Assembly (NCBI RefSeq): GCF_000485595.1
Contig: NW_014580066.1
Coordinates: 635 to 21,221 of the forward strand
DNA: 20,587 nucleotides
Direction: 5' to 3'
DNA from: Priapulus caudatus
Taxonomy: Eukaryota > Priapulida > Priapulimorpha > Priapulimorphida > Priapulidae
Shown here: one piece after another, positions 10,301-17,462 of the stretch
Layout of the letters: each line of letters begins with the position of its first letter
Position numbering within the stretch: the first letter of the stretch is position 1
Program-made: the position numbers and the translations under genes
Notes under the pieces: model-generated
What the model was told of the DNA's origin: nothing
Databases searched by the model: none
Seen by the model: the letters and a program-made list of their open reading frames with translations, nothing else

Positions 10301-13300
10301 GTAAGTAAATAACTCGCTACACTTTAACTGAACGTTAGCATTGAAAATAAAACTGTAAAAATACGTATCAAGCCTATATTCGCTCAACGAAAAAACAACT
10401 CGAAAAAACGCGTTTCGCTGCGGTTCTGTATCATGGTGACAAGAGTCGACGCAGGTCACGTAACCAGCACAGCCATAGATATCGTATAACGTGTTATATG
10501 ATATCTATGAGCACATGCAGCCTTCATGACCTTCAGCGCTTGGCAACACCGCATGGCAACAAGTGACACGTCACAACATCGGCGCAGAGCGGCAAAAGTA
10601 AACGCTGTTGGAAACATTCGACCCGACCCTTTAACTTTTTTAGTCTAAAAGCTTCGAATGAACGTATTCCCGGGCATTTTTTTACCTATCACACATATAT
10701 ATGCAAGTACAAACATGCAATGTTAAAATAATTCATTTTTGCCTGATTTTATGTTTGCCGCTTGAAATTTCGAGGGAAGGCACGCCCGGCCCCCCACTCA
10801 GTGTTATTTAGGGTACGCATATGCTCGTTCCCTCCCTTTGAAAGCACCCCCCTATCTCAGGACTGCCAAAATTTCTAAATCCCCCCTTTCGCGGGCTTTT
10901 TGCGGGGTTTTCCTGTCTTGGAGAACCCCCTAAATCTGGAACACTACGTATAGACTGGTACCCGTTCGCCACCTTCACTCCGGTACGTATCCTTCGCTAC
11001 ACTGACGTAGTGACGTTAGTGTAGCGTGTGGAACTGTCGACCGGGTACCAGTCTACACTACGTAGTGTAGAGTTCAGTGATCGAGGGGAACTAGGGAGCA
11101 ATATTTTTATTTTTCAAAATGAAATAATCCTGAATGAGCTTTCAAAACTAGCAGGAATTTCAGGAATTTGATCCCAGGATTTGATAAAGTTTTCTATGAT
11201 ATTCAAGATGAAAGAGAGAGAGAGGAAAAACACCCCTTTTTTAAAGAAATCTCCGGGTGAAAAGTCAAATACACCCCCTTTTTTACAATTCTTGGGCCGG
11301 ATTTTGTCGCGCGAAAAATACCCCTTTACCGGAGATTTTGGGAACGCGCATGCGGTCCTTCCGACCTCGGAGTGGGGGGGCCGGGAAGGCACCTTTAACT
11401 AACGCACGCCGCACTCGGGTAGGCTGCTCGGTCATTATGCTCTGCACGCTCGCCTACTACGGAGATTACGGGCTTGAGGTTAATCAGTGATCTGTGACAG
11501 TCGGTGTCGCGTGTACTAGTTAGTCATCGTCGTGGGATTAGCACAAATTAGCGGAAACAAATTAGCGAGTGGGTGCCTCCATCGTCACGCAGGCAGTGGG
11601 TCAGTTAATTAAGGTAGAAATTTTAGTGTTGCATCTCTTGCTGATAGTAGTGTATATGATTGTACGTGTAGAGACGAACCATGTACGGTAGCAAACGCCT
11701 CTGTAAATCACACCTTTGGCATTTTTCCTCCAGTGACCATTATACGGTGAAACAACCTGAATAGAACAGACACCTGTCTATACATGGCACTCTTGCTATT
11801 TTGCCCTGACTGACTGACTATGTACAGGTTTGCCTATGTACGTATTAGTCGTTAAACATCAGCTTGTTGGTAGTGTATGTACTAACCTACCCCCAGTTTG
11901 CATCGGCTACAAACATTCGCAGACGCCTGTGATGAAAATGTGCCCAGTCACCAAAGGCGAGTAAGAATAATATTGAGCCCAAGCATTTCATATGAAGGTC
12001 GCTACAAATGCGAGAGTTTACTTTGTATATTTAACATTCTATAATGAGTGGAATCATTACGGTTGAATGCTACTGTTATGCCAATACAATTCGTTTACCG
12101 TTTCCTAGGATTCCAATAAATTTTTTTACGACTAGCATAAAAACTAATTCGACCTATACGTGCTAGGAACTGCTAGGAAAAGTTTTTCTCACAGAATATT
12201 TGCGCCGAATCTTCATGCTCATGGTACATAATAGCGTAAATTCCCACGAACACGATTCCTAAACTTTTGCGCTTTATGCAATGAGCTGAAACCCTAATAC
12301 TTGTTTCCTTAGAGACCCAAGTGACTTGTACTTTTTGGGCAACTTTTTATTGCTGGACGCCATGGAACGGCACGATTAATTTGCGATGACTTGTTTCGTT
12401 TATTCTCACAGCCAGTGGCACAGACCTCTCTAACCTCGTTACTCTCCTGACGATGATCGGAAAGTTTGGTGTCACTGCTTCGTTCAGCGCCATCTATCTG
12501 GTGGCATCAGAGTTGTATCCCACCGTTGTGAGGTAAGTTCATGAAAAATCTGTACAGCCCATAGCAAATGTGTTACCTGACTGCATAGTTCAGCCATCTG
12601 AATGTGAGAACCAGTGGTAGTTTAGTTTAGGGGGGCCTATCACAGTCATCGACGTTGTTATTAGTGTTCAAATCATAGTAGCTGTATGCAGCAGGAGTAT
12701 ATGATGAAAAGGGGAAGGTGGCCAACAGCAGTTGTACGCTCTTATAAATGTGAATAGATGTCAGTTCGTACCACCCTGCCAAACCTCAATACCATAAATT
12801 GGCATCGTGAAAAACCCGTGTAGTGTTCACGTTTGCGAGCATGTTGGTGCTTGTGAATGCCTCCTCTTTAGTTCCATCCATCTATTGCTGTCGTTGTAGA
12901 AGCACTGCAGTATATTTCCCTTGTGTTGAGGAGTAGCTGACTGAATGACTCGGCATTAATTTGCGTGCGCTCTGTGTGAATTACGTGTGATCGATCGCGG
13001 CGTGCAGCTGCGCACACGCACATTGATCATGACGTACCGCCATATAGTGCACAGCTGTGCATCTTCACCTGTGTGGTTCTTCACATAATTGGATCCCCCC
13101 TTCCCCGTGCACTGCATTCCCACGCAATGCTTCCCCGTGCACCCTCTCCCCGTGCACCCCCTCCCCGTGCACCCGACTGCCTTCTAATGAGCACTCGTAA
13201 TTGGCCTAGTTGCGTGAGTGGTCTTGCCGCATGTCTTTATGTGATTGCACCTGTGTGGTTCTTCACATAATTGCATCCCCCCTCCCCCGTGCACTGAATT

Positions 13301-15927
13301 CCCGCGCAATGCTTCCCCGTGCACCCCCTCCCCGTGCACCCTCTCCCCGTGCACCTGACTGCCTTCTAATGAGCACTCGTAATTGGCCTAGTTGCGTGAG
13401 TGCTCTTGCCGCATGTCTTTATGTGATTGCCCCTTCCCCTAGCTAGCTAATTAATAGCTGTGACGTTGCTTGGGGGGGAGTGAATAGTCTAGCGTATGTT
13501 CTCTCGCTATGTTCTCCCCACCTCTTTGTCAAGCCTGTCAGAATATTTTGTACGAATCATTATTGTAATCGCAAACCCAGTTGTTGTAATTGGTCATGCA
13601 AACCACTTATATGTAATTGATCAAATAAGACCTACAGTTGTAATTAGTCATGCAAATCGTATTTTTATAGTTGCACAAATCACATTGTAATTATTAGAGC
13701 GTAATCTCCTAGGTGTTATTGTCCAATCGATACGCTTCTCATGATTTGTCGTGAACGTTTGTTTCATTGTGTCGTTGACGATGTGGTTGTGTTTTAGGAA
13801 CAGTGGGCTCGGCATGTCGTGTCTGAGTGCACGCATAGGAGCCGTTCTTGCTCCCTACACCATCAATCTGGTAACTACCTATGTTTAAATTCATTTAAAT
13901 TTACCTCGGTTTGAAATTTTCCATTAAAATTATACAATTACGATTAATTAATTGTCGGGCAGTGATTTGCGGATGCTGTATTTCTCGGTTGATTCAGCCT
14001 TGGTCCTCCTGTGTTCATTTTACGGCGTTAGCCATTAGTTCGAGCATTGACTCACCAGCAATCAATATTGCACACTAAATCACATTGCTGTTGGCGAAAT
14101 GATGCGCATCTGACGGCGAAATGACGGATGCTCACACGAAGATGACTTGTTACCGAAACTGCTAATTTGACCCATCCACGTGACGAGTGGCAGGCAGCTC
14201 TCCTGAATTGTTGTCGCGATAGGATGTTGAAATCGATTCTAGGACTACTACCCCCTGGACAACTACCCCCGGACAACTACCACCCGGACAATTACCCCCC
14301 TAGGACAACTACCACCTGGATAACTACCCACCTAGGACAATTACCCCCTTAGGACAACCCTAATCCTATAACCCTAACCCTAGGGGGTAGTTGTCCGGGT
14401 CGCAGTTGTCCTAGGGGGCTAATTGTCCGGGGAGGGGGGGGGGGTAGTTGTCCAGGGGGTAGTCGTCCGGATACGGTTCAAATCACAATGCCTATTAAGA
14501 AAGTGGTCACACCATGTGGTTGTCAGGACGCCCTAGCCATTGATTTTTGCGATGACATGACCGTTCTATTGCGAATGCCAGATAACAAAATGCTGCAAAG
14601 GCAACAATGGCGTGTGAACGGGCGATGAAGTGCTAACCTCTAGCTTGTCTGGTGTAACAACAACATCTAAGGCTGTGTGATTATGTAGCGTTCTGATGCA
14701 TAGGTCGGTTGTTCCATCTGAGCAACATAACCATGCCTCCTCAAATATTGTTGCTGAGTCGGTTCAGCTAGACCAGTTTGCAGGGTTCGTAGCGGGTCTT
14801 CCAAAGTCTTATAAGTACTTATTTTGCCAAAAATAAAATAAGGGCCCTTATTAGTACTTATTTTTGGTAAAATCTTAGAAAAGTACCTAATAGTCCTTAT
14901 TTTTTATATTATTGTTGTATATATAATACGGAACAATTAAATCTGATGTGCAATTGTGTATATAAATATTATTAGTGTACTTTAGTAGTCGGTGATCTAT
15001 CAGAAATCGCGTAAAAAAGTCTTATTTTGGCCTCCAGAAAGGGTCTTATAAGTCCTTATTTCAACATGTGGCTTACTACTATGAACCCTGGTTTGTAAAG
15101 ATTTTGTATGCCTGCTTGACAAATGGCGACGTTGCTGCACTTCGTTGCCAAGCATTCTCTTTTAGAACGTGCTATTGCAGCGCGGATGAATCCTGACTAA
15201 GCTGCAGTCTAGCAGTTATATTGGACTCTCGGACAGTCCTCGGCTGACCTAGCAATAATATCCTGCGTGTTAAATATCCTAAAGTTATCCTGCGTGGATG
15301 GAAAGGTGGAATGTCTCTGCATCCTCACATTCTTGTATCGTCGTTGTGATCGTTGCTCCAGGGTATTAGCCAGGAATGAGTATTGTCGGAGTGCAGAATA
15401 ATATTTGGGAGTGCAATTTTTGTGTGTGTCTCAGCCAAGACCGCCGTAAGCGTTCACGGGTGGGGTAGTAACCTCTCCCTCTCATTGGGGGGGTCTCCCA
15501 GAATTTTTTTAATTTTTTTAATTTTTTCCGTTGTGCAGTTTCATAACTGACTGTGCAAATCACGGCTGCACGGCTCGCTGGCTAATACATTGCGTTGCTC
15601 CACGTTCTCCTGCAGAGAGACATCCACCCGGCATTCCAGAACCTGCTGTTTGCCGTCGTCGCCGCTGCTGGAGCCCTGATGGTCATGGTGCTGCCGGAGA
15701 CAGCTCGCCGACTCCTTCCCGAGACACTCAGCGACTGCGAAGGTGACCTTGACCCGCCGTCGGACGACCTTGACACGAGCGCGAAGGACGTGACCTCGGC
15801 GCAGGCGCGCCTCGTGTGCGACGCAGCGACGCGGAACGGCGTGCCACCAGGGGGCGTTGATGGTGTGACGGTGAAGGGAAAGAACGGCGTCGCAGTTGCC
15901 AGCCAGCGTGAGGAATGCAGCGTGTGA
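1198..15927 (+). CDS. SLC22-family major facilitator transporter, C-terminal 395 residues in seven exons (5' part outside window)
   Basis: Joined exons 1198-1394, 2230-2493, 6383-6517, 9055-9140, 12412-12532, 13798-13870 and 15616-15927 (1188 nt) read through without a stop to TGA at 15925-15927. The product is a plasma-membrane solute carrier of the organic cation/anion/carnitine (SLC22) group. Family marks in order: a YFPTAQRA loop and G-rich TM5; DWR before TM6; MPESLHW (residues 68-74) after TM6; [11 protein letters not shown] (TM8); the MFS loop KRFGRKKP (198-205), whose Arg199 is split by an intron; SELYPTVVR (260-268) after TM10; [12 protein letters not shown] (271-282, TM11); and VLPET (317-321) after TM12. 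SLC22 proteins are usually about 530-600 residues, so roughly 200 N-terminal residues are missing upstream. Arg280 in TM11 resembles OAT/OCTN members rather than OCTs, which have Asp there, so an anion or zwitterion substrate is possible but unproven. The family is certain enough; the subfamily is not. Confidence 0.93.
1395..1886. other. Intron A-B, unique part
   Basis: This is the unique half of the 835-bp intron, from donor gtgagt to the start of the 38-bp tandem array. It is mixed composition with no recognisable gene or repeat. Short open frames here do not match anything and lack neighbouring splice logic. Confidence 0.7.
1887..2229. repeat. 38-bp minisatellite ending in the exon B splice acceptor
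   Basis: Eight nearly identical 38-bp units start at 1887, 1925, 1963, 2001, 2039, 2077, 2115 and 2153. A ninth diverged unit starts at 2193 and supplies the branch/pyrimidine region and CAG of exon B. The units begin GTCGGTTTACGGATGCTT and continue CCTGTTTTCCTGTGCAAAC. Because 38 is not a multiple of 3 and the unit has no stops, all three + frames stay open and give artefactual repeat proteins. Confidence 0.92.
2230..2493 (+). CDS. SLC22 exon B (PES motif, large intracellular loop, start of TM7)
   Basis: The acceptor cttcccgcag ends at 2229 and the donor is TG|gtaggt at 2494. Joining restores Trp66, then [18 protein letters not shown], the family's conserved P-E-S-x-x-W-L segment. Next comes a helix-like stretch ([12 protein letters not shown]), a Pro/Ser-rich then basic insert (about residues 95-130, ending GEKRERKK), then [21 protein letters not shown] leading into TM7. 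This loop looks longer and more Ser/Pro-rich than is usual for the family. The acceptor lies in the last unit of a 38-bp minisatellite. Confidence 0.93.
2868..2902. repeat. GTGC/GTCC tetranucleotide microsatellite
   Basis: CGTGCGTGCGTG switches to five CGTC units in a row. It is a simple sequence inside the intron, next to the start of the CACAAATCTAAAC repeat. Confidence 0.9.
2908..3200. repeat. Two diverged copies of a CACAAATCTAAAC repeat, each followed by a GGTCAAAGGTCA-type motif
   Basis: GGGCACAAATCTAAACAGCTCG (about 2914-2935) and CGGCACAAATCTAAACGGCTCG (about 3085-3106) are matched starts. Each is followed downstream by direct AGGTCA-like half-sites: AGTTCAAAGGTCA at 3006-3018 and AGGTCAAAGGTCA at 3180-3192. 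The copy lengths differ and the middle parts are diverged. This is most likely a dispersed interspersed repeat duplicated locally. Confidence 0.6.
4716..4895 (+). repeat. ATGCCAA-AGTG dispersed tandem units
   Basis: Three related units contain ATGCCAA(A/G)AGTG followed by CTTTATAGA-like sequence, at about 4730, 4825 and 4873. The first is preceded by CACTCAAGGAAAAATGCC. Matching sequence occurs inverted at 11711-11803, so this is a family and not a unique intron segment. Confidence 0.6.
6383..6517 (+). CDS. SLC22 exon C (TM7-TM8)
   Basis: The acceptor ttctgcag ends at 6382 and the donor is CG|gtacgt at 6518. Trp154 is completed across the junction, followed by [19 protein letters not shown] and [17 protein letters not shown], the TM7 end and TM8 of the family. 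The exon ends inside the codon for the first Arg of the conserved cytoplasmic K-R-F-G-R-K-K-P loop. Confidence 0.93.
6779..6975. mobile_element. Non-autonomous hAT-like MITE, 197 bp
   Basis: It starts with CAGGGTTTC (6779-6787) and ends with the exact inverse GAAACCCTG (6967-6975). Both ends are bordered by ATATG (6774-6778 and 6976-6980), a perfect 5-bp target-site duplication. The subterminal right part has two ACAACGGCG words. There is no coding capacity. CAGGG ends are typical of hAT-type elements, but that superfamily usually makes 8-bp duplications, so the assignment is tentative. Confidence 0.68.
8653..8767. repeat. 24-bp minisatellite
   Basis: About 4.8 perfect copies alternate TATGGATTGTAC and TATAAGTTGTAC. 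Twenty-four is a multiple of three, which creates a 61-residue Ser/Thr/Tyr-rich open frame on the minus strand that is purely a repeat artefact. Confidence 0.93.
8845..9016. repeat. GT/GTAT-rich simple repeat before exon D
   Basis: A run of interrupted TG, TGTA and GTGC words fills the last ~200 bases of the intron before the acceptor at 9054. Cys/Val-rich open frames here are low-complexity artefacts. Confidence 0.85.
9055..9140 (+). CDS. SLC22 exon D (cytoplasmic RFGRKKP loop and TM9)
   Basis: The acceptor gcgttttcag ends at 9054, just after a GT-rich microsatellite that forms the 3' end of the intron. The donor is ACGG|gtgag at 9141 (phase 1). It encodes [19 protein letters not shown] and a TM9 ending PFLPKST. 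FGRKKP is the counterpart of the (D)R-x-G-R-R-x-P loop between TM8 and TM9 of SLC22 carriers. Confidence 0.92.
9359..10090. mobile_element. Non-autonomous hAT-like DNA transposon, 732 bp
   Basis: The left end CAGGGATGAGATT (9359-9371) and right end AATCTCATCCCTG (10078-10090) are a perfect 13-bp inverted repeat. AATTCC flanks it directly on both sides (9353-9358 and 10091-10096), a 6-bp target duplication. Just inside the left end is the palindrome TTCCGCGGATCCGCGGAA (9373-9390), followed by ATCCGCGGAT. The interior has no long open frame, so it must rely on a transposase elsewhere. The hAT label rests on the CAG-type ends; 6 bp is not the usual hAT duplication length. Confidence 0.8.
10474..10509. 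repeat. 36-bp near-perfect palindrome
   Basis: CATAGATATCGTATAAC is followed after two bases by GTTATATGATATCTATG, giving 17-bp arms with one mismatch. It could form a cruciform or mark a palindromic insertion. No repeat family is recognised and the outer flanks do not continue the symmetry. Confidence 0.85.
10785..11385. mobile_element. Non-autonomous DNA transposon, 601 bp, C-rich ends
   Basis: The left end CCCGGCCCCCCACTC (10785-10799) and right end GAGTGGGGGGGCCGGG (11370-11385) are inverted copies differing by one base in the C run. AAGGCAC borders both sides (10777-10783 and 11386-11392). The shared direct repeat can be read as GGGAAGGCAC, so the exact border is ambiguous by about 3 bp. 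The interior is non-coding, with ACCCCTTTTTT-type words and a nested hairpin. Short open frames on either strand at 11114-11402 are not assigned. Confidence 0.7.
10951..11054. mobile_element. Hairpin element, TAGACTGGTACCCG ends (copy 2), nested
   Basis: TAGACTGGTACCCG at the left and CGGGTACCAGTCT(A) at the right are perfect inverted ends. The inner part has a second inverted pair, CGCTACACT / AGTGTAGCG. ACACTACGTA occurs directly outside both ends (10941-10950 and 11055-11064). Because CACTACGTAGTG on the right is itself palindromic, this may be either a 10-bp target duplication or an outer extension of the foldback. It is related to 759-829 in reverse orientation. Confidence 0.75.
11711..11803 (-). 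repeat. Inverted copy of the ATGCCAA-AGTG dispersed repeat
   Basis: On the minus strand it reads CACTGGAGGAAAAATGCCAA (from 11735 down) and GCAAGAGTGCCATGTATAGA (about 11795 down to 11776). These correspond to the units at 4716-4850 on the + strand. It is a partial, diverged copy. Confidence 0.6.
12412..12532 (+). CDS. SLC22 exon E (TM10 and ELYPT motif)
   Basis: The acceptor tattctcacag ends at 12411 and the donor is AG|gtaagt at 12533. With the phase-1 G from exon D it encodes [20 protein letters not shown], then [20 protein letters not shown]. Gly-Lys-Phe-Gly plus the S-E-L-Y-P-T run is the TM10 signature of the family. A second AG at 12414-12415 would shift the frame, so the acceptor at 12411 is preferred. 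Confidence 0.93.
12533..13797. other. Intron E-F (1.3 kb)
   Basis: It contains a tandem duplication of 182 bp (13066-13429). The part before it (12533-13065) shows no gene or clear repeat. After it, 13500-13690 is AT-rich with recurring GTAATTGGTCATGCAAA-like words. Confidence 0.7.
13066..13429. repeat. 182-bp tandem duplication with inner CCCCGTGCACC repeats
   Basis: Two adjacent copies (13066-13247 and 13248-13429), both beginning CACCTGTGTGGTTCTTCACA, are highly similar. Each carries three or four CCCCGTGCACC sub-repeats. Pro-rich open frames across it are repeat artefacts. Confidence 0.92.
13798..13870 (+). CDS. SLC22 exon F (TM11)
   Basis: The acceptor ttgtgttttag ends at 13797 and the donor is CTG|gtaact at 13871 (phase 0). 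It completes Arg268 and encodes [20 protein letters not shown] then TINL, which is TM11. Arg280 (CGC at 13832-13834) sits where OCT-type carriers have Asp and OAT/OCTN-type carriers have Arg, from general family knowledge. Confidence 0.91.
14240..14470. mobile_element. Foldback element of GGACAACTACCCCC repeats
   Basis: The left half has about seven direct repeats of (T)GGACAACTACCCCC-like units. The right half has four inverted units of the GGGGGTAGTTGTCC type. Between them is ATAACCCTAACCCTA (about 14367-14381), a telomere-like word. The outer ends AGGACTACTACCCCCTGG (from 14241) and CCAGGGGGTAGTCGTCC (to 14469) mirror each other. It would fold into one long hairpin and has no coding capacity. 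Confidence 0.82.
14781..15090. mobile_element. Non-autonomous hAT-like MITE, 310 bp
   Basis: The ends CAGGGTTCGTAG (14781-14792) and CTACTATGAACCCTG (15076-15090) are imperfect inverted repeats. GTTTG borders both sides (14776-14780 and 15091-15095), a 5-bp duplication. The interior is AT-rich with repeated TCTTATAAGT(C/A)CTTATTT words on both flanks. No transposase is present. Confidence 0.75.
15616..15927 (+). CDS. SLC22 terminal exon G (TM12 and C-terminal tail)
   Basis: The acceptor ttctcctgcag ends at 15615. An AG two bases later would break the frame. Translation gives [20 protein letters not shown] (TM12), [19 protein letters not shown] (the family's L-P-E-T-x-x-x-x-L-P-E-T ending) and an acidic to mixed hydrophilic tail of about 60 residues ending in SV before TGA. 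The last residues, R-E-E-C-S-V, lack a clear PDZ-ligand consensus. Long open frames on the opposite strand here are shadows of this GC-rich exon. Confidence 0.94.
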   Translation, partial: RDIHPAFQNLLFAVVAAAGALMVMVLPETARRLLPETLSDCEGDLDPPSDDLDTSAKDVTSAQARLVCDAATRNGVPPGGVDGVTVKGKNGVAVASQREECSV

Positions 15928-16262
15928 GCGGAGGTTGCCGGGAACGTTTTTGGTGGCGCCGCGCATGATGATTTTTGAAGCGACTTTCTAAGGTTATTTT
16001 CGCGCGAGTTTTCGTCGCGGTGATGCATTCCATCCCTGAGCGAAACGGAAGTGAAACAGGAGCTACAGGAGGGAAACGCAACAGGGCATTGTGTGTAAAT
16101 ATGTGTGACTCACCTACATGAATCTCTGACGTGGTTGGTTCATTAAGAGAGTGAGAGCTGCCACTGTGCGGCTAGATGTAGCATGTGATAAAAGCACATG
16201 CCATAGGACTCATGTCGGTATTTATGGCAGTTTCCCTAACGCGTGATTGAAAGTGCTCTAAA
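15928..16262. other. 3' flank of the SLC22 gene (3' UTR and beyond)
   Basis: This stretch follows the stop codon directly and must include the 3' UTR. I see no AATAAA signal in it; the nearest ATTAAA variants downstream are at 17091 and 17101, so the transcript end cannot be placed. No other gene is visible. Confidence 0.5.
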
Positions 16263-16512
16263 GGGGGACTTATGTCGGGCTTGCGAGCCGACTCGACTGG
16301 AAGCAACTGGATTTCGAGCAACTGGAAGCGATCGGCAGCTGGACTAGTTGCTCCCAGTTGCCCACTGTTCTATTTCGAGGCAACTAGTGTGCGGCCAGTC
16401 GCAGCTAGTCGCCGTCGCAGTCGACGACGCTGAAGCACTGCAGTGCGAGTGAATTGCAGCAGTTGCCTTCCAAAGTTCAGGTCGAGTCGGCTCGCAAGCC
16501 GACATACCCCCC
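16263..16512. mobile_element. Foldback MITE, 250 bp, long palindromic ends
   Basis: The left arm (16263-16297) reads GGGGGACTT then ATGTCGGGCTTGCGAGCCGACTCGAC. The right arm (16481-16512) is its inverse, ending in ATACCCCCC. About 25 bp of the arms match apart from a single-base indel. The arms are themselves palindromic around TTGCGAGCC. The interior repeats CAACTGGAAGC and AGTTGC words. No clear target duplication is seen. Confidence 0.75.
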
Positions 16513-16528
16513 GCTGCGGCCGCGCCGC

Positions 16529-16544
16529 CTTATACCGCTGAGCT
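16529..16544 (-). other. tRNA-like box A next to the foldback element
   Basis: On the minus strand the sequence reads TAGCTCAGCGGTATAA, a good match to the Pol III box A of a tRNA. A weak box-B-like GGCTTGCGAGCC follows about 45 bases on, inside the foldback arm. The acceptor stem does not pair, so this is not a tRNA gene. It may be the remnant of a tRNA-derived SINE head, or chance. Confidence 0.35.
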
Positions 16545-16735
16545 AAATTCAGCGTGGAGCCGGTTTTGGTGATCAGTAGGAAAATGGACTGCTCGCAGGA
16601 TTTATGTGTGTCGTCATAAGTCATGATCGTGATAAGTAATGATCCATGAATCATTTCCGGAAGACCATAATGTGATAGGCAAAGTAGCATCGACCGTTCT
16701 GTGCTACATGCAATGCTTGTCATTTTGCTGCATTC

Positions 16736-16738
<3 letters not shown>

Positions 16739-16785
<47 letters not shown>

Positions 16786-16796
16786 GTACGTACGTA
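16739..16796. repeat. (TA)n then (CGTA)3 microsatellite
   Basis: An uninterrupted run of about 23 TA units is followed by three CGTA units. It is simple sequence in the 3' flank. Confidence 0.97.
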
Positions 16797-17225
16797 TACT
16801 AAAATAAGATTACTATAAGCGTTGCTCGGCAGCAGCAGAAATCGTGTGTATAGCGACATAGAGCCGTCTATTGGGGAATTGTATGGAATCGCAGTCGCAA
16901 AGTACCTAACCGCCGTTATAGGCGAGGAACTATTGTATAATAGTCAATCTCACATACGCACGCATGCACGCACGCAATCACGGGTCTACATATTAGTCTA
17001 TGAACGTCTTTGTATTTATATTTGTGTGCGTTCATGGTTCGCTGCCTTGTTCCACAAGAGAAGAGAAAGCAAATTACACTGCCATACTGAATTAAACGTT
17101 ATTAAATAGAAAGCACTCAGGGATTAAAGATCTGTTACATACTGCGGTTTTTTATTGGGTATATACCATAATGGCTTGTGTTGTGTCTTGTGTGTCGTGA
17201 GTATGCATATCTAAGTGCGCTAGTA
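16797..17225. other. Flank without recognised gene
   Basis: Mixed-composition sequence. A 95-residue open frame at 16822-17109 matches nothing I know and overlaps CGCATGCACGCACG simple sequence, so it is not called. Confidence 0.6.
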
Positions 17226-17462
17226 CACGCGTGCCTGCTCGCTCGCGTATGTGCACGCGTGCCTGCTCGCTCACGTAGATGCACGCGTGCGTGCTCGCTC
17301 ACGTAGATGCACGCGTGCGTGCTCGCTCACGTAGATGCACGCGTGCGTGCTCGCTCACGTAGATGCACGCGTGCCTGCTCGCTCGCGTAGATGCACGCGT
17401 GCGTGCTCGCTCGCGTATGTGCACGCGTGCCTGCTCGCTCGCGTATGTGCACGCGTGCGTGC
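17226..17462. repeat. 28-bp minisatellite
   Basis: About 8.5 units, each starting CACGCGTGC and containing TGCTCGCTC, repeat every 28 bp (17226, 17254 and so on) with few substitutions. Each unit includes the palindrome GCACGCGTGC. Arg/Ala-rich minus-strand open frames here are artefacts. Confidence 0.93.

Larger units (their letters stand above)
9141..12411. other. Intron D-E (3.3 kb), transposon-dense
   Basis: It contains a 732-bp CAGGG-ended element (9359-10090), a 36-bp near-palindrome (10474-10509), a 601-bp element (10785-11385) with a nested hairpin (10951-11054) and inverted dispersed repeat units (11711-11803). I see nothing recognisable at 9141-9350 and 11810-12410. Confidence 0.75.
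13871..15615. other. Intron F-G (1.7 kb)
   Basis: It holds a foldback tandem-repeat element (14240-14470) and a 310-bp MITE (14781-15090). Near the end (15507-15529) the pyrimidine tract has three AATTTTTT-type units before the acceptor at 15615. I recognise nothing else at 13871-14239, 14471-14780 and 15091-15500. Confidence 0.7.

Noticed and set aside
15541-16081. Minus-strand open frames of 117-148 residues
   Set aside because: They are shadows of the GC-rich terminal SLC22 exon, which has clear family motifs on the + strand.
16529-16600. A functional minus-strand tRNA gene
   Set aside because: Only box A fits well. The acceptor arms do not pair and the T-loop is abnormal.
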